From Rhodospirillales bacterium (GTDB lineage: Bacteria; Pseudomonadota; Alphaproteobacteria; Acetobacterales; Acetobacteraceae), in the NCBI GenBank assembly GCA_018971905.1, contig JAGWZS010000006.1:1-22658 (forward strand): a DNA stretch of 22,658 bases, given 5' to 3'. This document shows positions 15,438-21,867 of the stretch, piece by piece; position 1 is the stretch's first letter, and every line of letters starts with the position of its first letter. The position numbers and the translations under genes were made by a program. The notes beneath the pieces were generated by a model, which had not been told where the DNA came from, searched no databases, and was given only the letters and a program-made list of their open reading frames with translations.

Positions 15438-18266
15438 TTGAAGCGTAAACACCTCCTTTGGGCGGCGCCTTTGGCGTTTGTGCTCGCGCTTGCCGCGTCT
15501 TTGCTGGCGCTGCCCGCTTTTGTGGCCGCCCCTAAGCACCGCGCTGCCGTTGAAGCCTTTGCGTCCAGGCTAACCGGCCGAGCCGTTAATATCAGCGGCA
15601 GAGTTAGCCTTTCTTATTGGCCGCAGCCTGAAATCAGGGCGTCCGGCATCACCATTACAGGGCCAGATAAAGAAGTCATTACCGCTCATGCCCTGGCACT
15701 CGACCTCGCCTTGCCGCCTTTGCTGCATGGCCAGTTCGTGGTTCGTACTCTTGACCTGGATACGCCGACGATTTTTTTCCCCTGGCCTTTGCCCGGAGGA
15801 ATCAGAGCTGTTGCGCCGCCTCCATGGCTAGCCGCCCTACATGCTCATATCGATAATGGGCTTATTCGTTTCGGCGCCGTGGACTTTACCAAAGTAAATG
15901 CTGATCTGTTTACCGGCTCTGGTGGCAGTGTCAGCGTGTCTGGAAGCGGGCAACTGGACCATCATCCAGCTTCACTTAGCGTTGCCATCGGCAAAATGGC
16001 GAATAATAGCTTGGCCCAGATTTCCGCTCAGGGTGCGGCTTGGGGCGCAAAAGCAACCTTGTCCGGCACGTTGAACTCATACAGCGAACTAAACGCAACT
16101 CTTGCATTGCAATTGCCCGGCAACATGGCGGGCAACGCTCAAATCCAGGCTGATGCTGTTAGCATTTCAGCCTCCAAAATCTTCCTCAATAGCGGCCACA
16201 TGGAATTGGCAGGCAACGCGAAGCTGGATTTCAAGCCGCTTGCGCTTGAGGCTGATATCACCGGCAATAACGTGGATTTAAGCAAGCTTCTGTATTTTCA
16301 ACGGGCTTGGCCACCAGCCTTACCTGCCCAGGTAGATTTTGCTGCCACCAACATCTTGCTCCTGAACAAAGCCTTTCCTGCCTTGCGGGAAACCATACAG
16401 ACAGGACCGCACGGCATATTGGTCAAAAACTTGCTGCTTGACCTGCCTCATGGCGGCAACCTGAGCGGAAACTTGACTCTGGCACCCGACTCAAGCCTCT
16501 CTGGCCATGCCAATTTTTCATCTCCTGATCTTGCCGCCCTGGCCTCCGATCTTGGCATTCCCGCTGAAACAGCTTGGACTACCGCACATCTTCAGGCTGA
16601 CATCGGCGGCAATCGTTCATCGCCCGTGCTCAAATCGCTTTCCGGCACGCTGGGCAAGGATCACGTCAATGGACAAATAAACCTCACGCCAGGCCACGCC
16701 GCTTTTCGCCTGGCTTTTGACAATCTCTCCCTCTTGCCTCTGGCCACCTGGCTGGGCCAGCAGCCCCTGTCCCACAACTTTACCGTTGAAGGCGAACTCA
16801 CCGCCGCACAGGCAACTGCCGGCCCAGTAAAGCTTTCCAACTTGTTCGTCGATGCGTCGCTAGACGGTTTCTTAAATATCCGACGCGCCTCTGCCGGCTT
16901 GTCTGGCGGTATCGTGAGTGGCGGCGCAACGCTTGGCAATAATTTCAAAATTGCATCCGCCCACGCTTTTCTCAACCTACCTTCCGCCGCGCCGTTAGCT
17001 GCTCTGCTGCCAATTGGGCTAAAATTACCGCCAGGCCTGTTACGCCCTCACCTGAGCCTGCTGGTCGCCGCGGCAGGTCCACCCAACGCGCTCGCCGCCA
17101 GTGCTGTGGCCAAGCTGGGCGATTTTACGCTAACCGCCTCACCGGTCATTGATCTTTCGAGGCCATCCCTCAGTGGCCCGATCTCGCTACGCCACCCCAA
17201 TGCCATCCTGGCCATGAAGCTTCTCGGGTTCAACGCAGGTTGCGCCAACATGCTCCCCCTGCCCGGATACCCATTTCAGGGTGCCCGCCAAGCGTGTGAC
17301 GCGAATTCAAACGATCCGTCATTGGCATTTCCGGGGCCAGGCTCCCTATCGCTCAGGGCCCGCGCCATTGCTGCGCCAAACAACTACGGCTTGAGTGATT
17401 TCGTGCTTAGCGCCGGGATGTTGAATGCATCTGGTCAGTTGCTCGAGAGCCAGGGCCGCATAATGGGCCAGATAAATGCTGGAACCCTGGCTATGCCGCG
17501 GATACCCGCAAGCCTGCAAATGCCTTCAAGCCTGCCATTTTCCGGCACCATTACATGGCAAATAGAGCGGCTTCTCTACGCCGGCACTCGAATTTTTGGG
17601 CCAAGCGCCGCCACACTCACATTAACGCCGAACAATGCAAGCCTTACCCTAAAGCATGCAAGCCTTGGCAATGGCAACGCCTCCGGCAGTGCGTCCCTGC
17701 ACCTTGCCAGCGGCACGCCGCCAACTCTAAACGTAAAAATTTCCGCTCAACATGTTAATGCCAACGCCTTGAACATAAACCAAGAATTCCCGCTGACGCT
17801 TAGCCGTGGCCAAATCACCGTCAGCACCAACCTCACCGCCCATGGCTATACCGCCAAAGCCCTTGCCGCCACCCTAGGCGGCAATGCCACCGCCACTGTC
17901 AGCAACGGCACCTTGATCGGACTTTCCTTGCCTGAACTTGCGGTCGCCCTGAAGAAAGCAAATCGCCCTCCTCTGTCCAAAGTTCTTACAAGCGGCAGCA
18001 CGCCTTTTAGCAGCATGGCCATCACCGCCACCATCAGCCAAGGCAATTGCAGCCTTACAGAAGCACGACTCAAGTCACCGTCTGGCGACATTTCAGCCAC
18101 CGGAGACATTGATCTGTTTGATTCCACCCTGGCGTTAAGATTGACGACCAGCCCAGCAGTGACCCCTCCTGTATCTCTTGGCGTCAGACTGATCGGGGCA
18201 TGGAGCCGTCCAATCCACTACTATGATCTGCTGGCGGCGGAACACTGGCACCCAGCCCATCAATAA
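15438..18266 (+). CDS. AsmA-family protein
   Basis: AsmA-family proteins are anchored in the inner membrane, span the periplasm and are linked to outer-membrane assembly and phospholipid transport. This 942-residue protein has a short basic start, one hydrophobic segment (about 6-31), then a long beta-rich region of repeated S/T/N/G-rich strands with no further membrane segment. The N-terminal part (HRAAVEAFASRLTGRAVNIS) and the late part (GGNATATVSNGTLIGLSL) match the family pattern. The start is TTG at 15438-15440: no in-frame ATG precedes the hydrophobic segment, and the next candidate would remove part of it. No good Shine-Dalgarno is seen, so the start is the least certain part. The stop TAA falls inside the target duplication of the downstream insertion element. 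Confidence 0.88.
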   Translation: MKRKHLLWAAPLAFVLALAASLLALPAFVAAPKHRAAVEAFASRLTGRAVNISGRVSLSYWPQPEIRASGITITGPDKEVITAHALALDLALPPLLHGQFVVRTLDLDTPTIFFPWPLPGGIRAVAPPPWLAALHAHIDNGLIRFGAVDFTKVNADLFTGSGGSVSVSGSGQLDHHPASLSVAIGKMANNSLAQISAQGAAWGAKATLSGTLNSYSELNATLALQLPGNMAGNAQIQADAVSISASKIFLNSGHMELAGNAKLDFKPLALEADITGNNVDLSKLLYFQRAWPPALPAQVDFAATNILLLNKAFPALRETIQTGPHGILVKNLLLDLPHGGNLSGNLTLAPDSSLSGHANFSSPDLAALASDLGIPAETAWTTAHLQADIGGNRSSPVLKSLSGTLGKDHVNGQINLTPGHAAFRLAFDNLSLLPLATWLGQQPLSHNFTVEGELTAAQATAGPVKLSNLFVDASLDGFLNIRRASAGLSGGIVSGGATLGNNFKIASAHAFLNLPSAAPLAALLPIGLKLPPGLLRPHLSLLVAAAGPPNALAASAVAKLGDFTLTASPVIDLSRPSLSGPISLRHPNAILAMKLLGFNAGCANMLPLPGYPFQGARQACDANSNDPSLAFPGPGSLSLRARAIAAPNNYGLSDFVLSAGMLNASGQLLESQGRIMGQINAGTLAMPRIPASLQMPSSLPFSGTITWQIERLLYAGTRIFGPSAATLTLTPNNASLTLKHASLGNGNASGSASLHLASGTPPTLNVKISAQHVNANALNINQEFPLTLSRGQITVSTNLTAHGYTAKALAATLGGNATATVSNGTLIGLSLPELAVALKKANRPPLSKVLTSGSTPFSSMAITATISQGNCSLTEARLKSPSGDISATGDIDLFDSTLALRLTTSPAVTPPVSLGVRLIGAWSRPIHYYDLLAAEHWHPAHQ

Positions 18267-18269
18267 AAA
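18262..18269. repeat. 8-bp target-site duplication, left copy
   Basis: AATAAAAA immediately before the left inverted repeat is identical to 21387-21394 immediately after the right one. It includes the asmA TAA stop (18264-18266). An 8-bp duplication is the normal size for the IS1595 family. Confidence 0.93.
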
Positions 18270-18293
18270 GGGGCCTATATACCTGACTAGCCA
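18270..18293 (+). repeat. Left terminal inverted repeat of the IS1595-family element
   Basis: These 24 bases begin GGGGCCTATATA and end GACTAGCCA. They match the reverse complement of 21363-21386 at 23 of 24 positions; the one difference is C at 18282 versus T in the right-end version. Confidence 0.95.
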
Positions 18294-18300
18294 GAAAACC

Positions 18301-19047
18301 TTATCGCCATGCAGGGCCGTCATAATCATCAGGCGGCTCAATCCTGGCCCATCCGCTAGCGATCTCCAAACAAGAGGCTTCCATCTTATCTCTCAATCGA
18401 CTGTACGCTGTTGGCGCCCTCACAACCGCGCCGCCAAATACATCAAACGACAGGCACAACTTGGGAGAAGGCCTGATATTGTTTTTGACGTTTTCAAGCG
18501 TCCAATGAACTATTGCCGCCACAAACTTTGTACGATCTTCAATGTTTTTCCGCGACTGAGCGCCGCTGGCTGTGAACATAACGCAACCCCCAGAATGAAG
18601 GGCGCCGTCTTTATCAGTCTGGATTATCGGGGGATTGAGGCGACAGTTGATGCTGACGCCAGAAAGCTTAAAAGCCACATCCGCATGACCGGAACTAAAC
18701 TTGTGGTTCGCGAGCTTCCCGTTGGAGTACGTGATTATAAAAGCGTCTATTGCCTTTACACAGCGCAAAAGTTCACTTTTGGTTGTTCCGATTTCTTTTT
18801 TCGCGTCCGCTTCCAACCGCGCCCTAATTTTATCAAAATAAGCGCAATCGTCATTTCCGGCGTGCAAAAAGTCCCGGAAATGTGGCATAATCCTTTGATA
18901 AGCAATAACAGGAAACTTTTTGGGAAACTTTGCTGCACGCATAATCCGCGCCCGCTGCCCGGCATCATTTGTGCATAGGTATTCGGCAAGATGATTTGCA
19001 GAGAACCTTGGGTGCTTATAGAAGCTGTAATTGGGAGAATCACTCAT
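18301..19047 (-). CDS. Hypothetical passenger protein, 248 aa
   Basis: I do not recognise an experimentally characterised family. The protein is soluble, with no signal peptide or membrane segment. Residues 14-60 (starting RFSANHLAEYL) look like a helical N-terminal region. Residues 128-185 mix beta-like and helical pattern around G-V-S-I-N, D145/D147 and V-M-F-T-A. The C-terminus has a conserved-looking block LSFDVFGGAVVRAP (199-212) followed by a helix with CLEIASGW (226-233). Similar C-terminal blocks occur, as far as I recall, in uncharacterised alphaproteobacterial proteins. Its stop lies 7 bases from the left inverted repeat. The ATG at 19045-19047 overlaps the start of the divergent 92-aa gene; the next in-frame Met is residue 36, so this start is preferred. 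It is antisense to read-through from asmA. Confidence 0.75.
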   Translation of the reverse strand: MSDSPNYSFYKHPRFSANHLAEYLCTNDAGQRARIMRAAKFPKKFPVIAYQRIMPHFRDFLHAGNDDCAYFDKIRARLEADAKKEIGTTKSELLRCVKAIDAFIITYSNGKLANHKFSSGHADVAFKLSGVSINCRLNPPIIQTDKDGALHSGGCVMFTASGAQSRKNIEDRTKFVAAIVHWTLENVKNNIRPSPKLCLSFDVFGGAVVRAPTAYSRLRDKMEASCLEIASGWARIEPPDDYDGPAWR

Positions 19048-19324
19048 GGATGACCGTATCCTAAAAGCAAAAATAGATGCGAATACAACGCTTTATGTTT
19101 CACCTCTGGACCCACAAGTTTTTTCTGAAAACCTTGAGGAAGACAATCTTGGCGGTAGTGATGGCTATTTTGTCACTAGAACCACACGGTCAGGCAAAGA
19201 TCAGAGGTTTGAAATACTGGCAAAGGCTCCTTCGTTTGAGGCAGCAGAAGGTATTTTTGACATGATCATTGTTTCGGCTTTCCAACGATGGCAGCCGAAC
19301 GAAACGGAGTGGCAATGGTACTAG
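19046..19324 (+). CDS. Hypothetical small acidic passenger protein, 92 aa
   Basis: I recognise no family. From the ATG at 19046-19048 the product is acidic, with an alternating pattern in the first half and a predicted helix around FEAAEGIFDMIIVSAFQRW, ending in EWQWY. GGGAG at 19033-19037, 8 bases upstream, is a good Shine-Dalgarno and favours this ATG over the in-frame TTG at 19031. It is the only plus-strand gene in the element. Its ATG and that of the 248-aa gene share the palindrome CATG (19045-19048). An acidic small protein paired with a larger partner could be an antitoxin-like or regulatory partner, but that is a guess. It converges with the 344-aa gene, leaving 46 bases with no obvious terminator. 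Confidence 0.6.
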   Translation: MDDRILKAKIDANTTLYVSPLDPQVFSENLEEDNLGGSDGYFVTRTTRSGKDQRFEILAKAPSFEAAEGIFDMIIVSAFQRWQPNETEWQWY

Positions 19325-19370
19325 AGGCTCTGGCGCCCGATTCGAGTCAAGGTTGTTTTTTAGGCTAGAA

Positions 19371-20405
19371 CTATTTTTCGGCCTCTATTTGCCTAGGGGC
19401 ATACATCCCGCCGATAGCCAAGGCCTCATTCTTTCCGCCCGGGAGGATGTTTGCTTTAGTCAGAATGTATTTAGGAAACTTGGTGGGCAAATATGCATGC
19501 CTAAACCACCGCCGAAATTCAGGAATCGCCGCATCTGGATATGCCTTGGGGGTCTGGGGGTTTGATTTAGCCTGAGGGTAATAAGACGGGTAGTTCTGGA
19601 AACACTCAATTCTAGCGCCGTATTTCTCGTCGAGGTTATTCTCCGTCCAATATGCACCCCAGTGCTTACCGACGCTAATGTCTGGTATCGTTTTGTCATT
19701 AACCGTGAGGCTGGCGGTTATAAGGTCAACAATTAGCCCCGAAACCTCATTGTAAATGATCCAGTAACCATCTGGAGATGAATTTTGCAGCAGAGAAACT
19801 CGGTCGGTATGGTACTTCCATTTGTCTAGCGGAACATAGTTCAGAGCATTATAAATGAACTTCTGAAGACCGTAGGCGGCCAGTTGTCTGAAGCTGGCGA
19901 TAGCATCCTTGCTCGGGACCTTTGCTTCAAAAGCGTAGTATTCGAGTATAGCCATGCAGACTATGTCTGGATAAGCAAAATGGACTGATCCATCTTTTTT
20001 GGTTTCAATGTACAATTTTGGCTCGTTATATCCGGCCTTGAATAGATGTTCTTTTAGAAAAGAAATTCGGTCCTTTCCTAAAATCTGATCTGCGTAATGC
20101 TCTTCCCATTCCTGAGAGATGTCGGAAATAACGCTGCGGTGGACACCAGCAATCTTTGCCAACCCCCGCTGCGTCAAGAATGGGATTCCATTTTCAAGAA
20201 CCCCCATCTCAACGCCGTTCACATCCTTTTGGACCTCGATTCCGAGGTCTAAAACATACTGTGGAGGGGTGGCGGGCTGACCGGCCTTTTTTGGCGATAA
20301 TGAATTGATTTTTATATGTTTATGGGTGGCGGGCCGAACCATCTTTACGGCCACATCCTCGAACGATGCGCTGATTGGCTGAACGATTTTGTCCTTAGGC
20401 GGCAT
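19371..20405 (-). CDS. Passenger protein with HTH/KilA-N-like N-terminus, 344 aa
   Basis: After a charged, disordered start (1-45) the protein shows a helix-turn-helix-like segment, PFLTQRGLAKIAGVHRSVI (75-93). A stretch with AYPDIVCMAILEYYAFEA (144-161) and a helix SFRQLAAYGLQKFIYNAL (171-188) follows; this resembles phage antirepressor or KilA-N type proteins. The C-terminal half has an aromatic-rich block with GKHWGAYWTE (246-255), NYPSYYPQAKSNPQ (271-284) and PEFRRWFRHAYLPTKFPKYI (295-314), which I cannot assign. The layout recalls BstA-type prophage defence proteins, but I cannot confirm homology. The ATG overlaps the transposase end by 11 bases with AGGGA just upstream, so it is probably translated from the transposase mRNA. 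Confidence 0.8.
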   Translation of the reverse strand: MPPKDKIVQPISASFEDVAVKMVRPATHKHIKINSLSPKKAGQPATPPQYVLDLGIEVQKDVNGVEMGVLENGIPFLTQRGLAKIAGVHRSVISDISQEWEEHYADQILGKDRISFLKEHLFKAGYNEPKLYIETKKDGSVHFAYPDIVCMAILEYYAFEAKVPSKDAIASFRQLAAYGLQKFIYNALNYVPLDKWKYHTDRVSLLQNSSPDGYWIIYNEVSGLIVDLITASLTVNDKTIPDISVGKHWGAYWTENNLDEKYGARIECFQNYPSYYPQAKSNPQTPKAYPDAAIPEFRRWFRHAYLPTKFPKYILTKANILPGGKNEALAIGGMYAPRQIEAEK

Positions 20406-21318
20406 TGATCAATCCCTGGTAGGTCAAACGCTTGCCCTCAGACCGGGCAATGGTCATAGCCATGAACTCCATGGCACCAACCTTAGCGGTGTTGTGACGG
20501 AAGGCAAATTCGTTAACATAGCGGTGCAAATGTTTGGCGCTCATGAAGTGGTAGATACCGTAGTAGCCGCGCTTTAGAAGCGCCCAGAAGCTTTCGATGC
20601 CGTTTGTGTGGGCTTGCTCACGGACATATTCGCCGACGCTGTGACGCACTATATGGTGGTCGAAGCCCTTCAGGTTGAAATAGGTGCCGTGGCTATCGGT
20701 ATAGACCGTCTCGCCGGAGGCAATGGTCGCGCGAATGATCGGCTGGAGGGTGGCACCATCATTGGCGGGGACGATGCGAGCAATAACCTTGCCGCCACGC
20801 TGAAGCATCCCAAAAACGGCATGCTTGCCTACGGTGCCACGGCCTTGCCAGAGCTTCTTGGAAGCATGCTTGTTTGTCTCTTTGCCGCCGATATAGACTT
20901 CATCAATTTCTACCGGCTTGCCGCTCATGGGTTCGTCTGACTGGCTGGAGAGCCACGTCTCGCGGATGCGCTGCGCAAGAAACCAGGCGCTTTTCTGCGT
21001 CACGCCAAGCTCGCGGGCCATCTGGGTAGAGGGAATGCCCTTGCGAGCCGTGGTCATCATGTAGATGGCCATGAGCCACTTGTGGAGGGGCAGCTTCGAT
21101 TCGGTCAGGACGGTGCCAGTGCGGACGCTGAAATGCTTGCGGCAGTCCCGGCAGCGGTAAGGCATCGGATTGTGATTAACGCATTCTGCCACGTCACAGC
21201 TACCGCAATGAGCGCAAGCTACGCCGGAGGGCCAACGCTTGTTTTCAAAGAAAACACGAGCAGTTTCCTCATTTGGGAACTTTTGGAAGAACTCATAAAG
21301 GCTGAATGACTCGCTCAT
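20395..21318 (-). CDS. IS1595-family transposase
   Basis: The enzyme catalyses movement of the element by DDE chemistry. The 307-residue protein has the family architecture: a helical start, a zinc ribbon with C35-x2-C38 and C56-x2-C59, a helical linker with a MARELGVTQKSAWFLAQRIR HTH-like segment (100-119), then the catalytic domain with D139 (EIDEVYIGG), D208 (VYTDSHGTY) and the NGIESFWALLKRG block (239-251) holding the third acidic residue E242 and a conserved Lys. No frameshift or stop is seen, so it appears active. I chose the ATG at 21316-21318; a TTG at 21334-21336 also opens the frame. No Shine-Dalgarno precedes the ATG, and a TATAAT lies only 4 bases upstream. Confidence 0.96.
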   Translation of the reverse strand: MSESFSLYEFFQKFPNEETARVFFENKRWPSGVACAHCGSCDVAECVNHNPMPYRCRDCRKHFSVRTGTVLTESKLPLHKWLMAIYMMTTARKGIPSTQMARELGVTQKSAWFLAQRIRETWLSSQSDEPMSGKPVEIDEVYIGGKETNKHASKKLWQGRGTVGKHAVFGMLQRGGKVIARIVPANDGATLQPIIRATIASGETVYTDSHGTYFNLKGFDHHIVRHSVGEYVREQAHTNGIESFWALLKRGYYGIYHFMSAKHLHRYVNEFAFRHNTAKVGAMEFMAMTIARSEGKRLTYQGLINAA

Positions 21319-21322
21319 GAGT

Positions 21323-21328
21323 ATTATA
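21323..21328 (-). promoter_or_regulatory. Candidate -10 of the transposase promoter
   Basis: The minus strand reads TATAAT, a perfect -10 hexamer, four bases before the transposase ATG. Normal spacing would start transcription on or next to the ATG, giving a leaderless message. No good -35 is present; the expected -35 position lies in the right arm of the palindrome at 21328-21351. Confidence 0.55.
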
Positions 21329-21351
21329 CTAGCCAAAATTAAGTGGCTAGT
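21328..21351. promoter_or_regulatory. Operator-like palindrome at the transposase promoter
   Basis: ACTAGCCA (21328-21335) and TGGCTAGT (21344-21351) are perfect 8-bp inverted arms around an 8-bp centre. The same 8-mer forms the inner end of both terminal repeats (18286-18293 and 21363-21370). The palindrome overlaps the first base of the -10 and covers the spacer and -35 positions, so a protein that recognises the repeat could repress the promoter. Confidence 0.6.
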
Positions 21352-21362
21352 AAAGCAAAATA

Positions 21363-21386
21363 TGGCTAGTCAGATATATAGGCCCC
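21363..21386 (-). repeat. Right terminal inverted repeat of the IS1595-family element
   Basis: The reverse complement begins GGGGCCTATATA and ends GACTAGCCA, matching the left repeat at 23 of 24 positions. It lies 44 bases upstream of the transposase start. Confidence 0.95.
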
Positions 21387-21394
21387 AATAAAAA
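21387..21394. repeat. 8-bp target-site duplication, right copy
   Basis: AATAAAAA is identical to 18262-18269. It overlaps the first A bases of the terminator stem, so the insertion target was the A-tract between the asmA stop codon and its terminator. Confidence 0.93.
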
Positions 21395-21424
21395 ACCCTT
21401 CCGGAATTTTCCGGAAGGGTTTTT
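21391..21424. terminator. Bidirectional intrinsic terminator
   Basis: AAAAACCCTTCCGGAA (21391-21406) pairs perfectly with 21409-21424 around a TT centre, with a T-run on both strands. It stops the minus-strand FYDLN gene, which ends 23 bases away, and before the insertion lay directly after the asmA stop, where it would have ended that gene too. Confidence 0.93.
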
Positions 21425-21447
21425 ACGTTCTGGCGGGCTCCCACAAC

Positions 21448-21771
21448 TTACCGCTCGTCGTCGCCGCCCTCGGTTTGCACGTCGATATCAGCGTCGATCA
21501 CATCGGAATCATCGTCTAAATCGTCGGCATCCTCGAGAATATCATCATCGGCATCATCTGGCACTTCCACATCCACGTCATCGGGATCAAGCGCAGGCTT
21601 CACCACCTTCTTCTGCTCCTCGGGCAGGGGCGCGGTGCGCTTTAGCCGCGGCTGCTCAACTGGCTGCTCAGTTCCGCATTTCGGGCACAAGACCGGTTGC
21701 TTGCCAAGATCGAAGAATCGTGTCCCGCAAGAGACGCAAGTATGTTTTTCGCCAAGTTCGGGTTTAGCCAT
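21448..21771 (-). CDS. FYDLN-acid (TIGR02300) family zinc-ribbon protein
   Basis: This 107-residue protein belongs to a family of unknown function found mainly in alphaproteobacteria. The N-terminus has a zinc ribbon with C12-x2-C15 ([13 protein letters not shown], the FYDLN-like signature) and C29-x2-C32 (CPKCGTEQP). The rest is a strongly acidic tail of D/E-rich repeats from about residue 62. The start is the ATG at 21769-21771 with GAGG 6 bases upstream. It lies divergent from aroA across 96 bases that must hold promoters for both; I see no strong matches there. This pairing with aroA is common in alphaproteobacteria. It ends 23 bases before the bidirectional terminator. Confidence 0.93.
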   Translation of the reverse strand: MAKPELGEKHTCVSCGTRFFDLGKQPVLCPKCGTEQPVEQPRLKRTAPLPEEQKKVVKPALDPDDVDVEVPDDADDDILEDADDLDDDSDVIDADIDVQTEGGDDER

Positions 21772-21867
21772 GTCAAACCTCGGGTGAATATGCCGTATCT
21801 ATCAGCGCGGCGCGATGCCATGCCATTGCTTCTATGTCAAACGCCATCAGCCATGCTAAGCGCGGGC

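Larger units (their letters stand above)
18270..21386 (-). mobile_element. IS1595-family transposable element with three passenger genes (3117 bp)
   Basis: The element is bounded by 24-bp inverted repeats with one mismatch and flanked by the 8-bp duplication AATAAAAA. It contains a zinc-ribbon DDE transposase and three further open frames, more than a simple IS carries. Cargo-carrying members are known in the IS1595 family. The near-identity of the ends and the exact duplication point to a recent and probably still mobile insertion. The passenger part looks less GC-rich than the flanking host genes, which fits horizontal origin, though I did not measure it. Insertion lies between the asmA stop codon and the terminator at 21391. 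I cannot assign the subgroup from sequence alone. Confidence 0.95.

Noticed and set aside
15318..15539. 74-codon N-terminal extension of the djlA-like gene
   Set aside because: It is Arg/Lys/Gln-rich without domain character and would overlap the asmA start region. The Met at 15317 directly precedes the membrane segment expected at a DjlA N-terminus.
18223..18978. Plus-strand open frame of 251 codons starting in the asmA end
   Set aside because: It crosses the left inverted repeat and is the complement of the 248-aa gene. It begins with a fragment of asmA in another frame, so it cannot predate the insertion.
18270..21386. Composite transposon with two flanking IS copies
   Set aside because: There is only one transposase and one pair of 24-bp ends; the whole segment is a single element.
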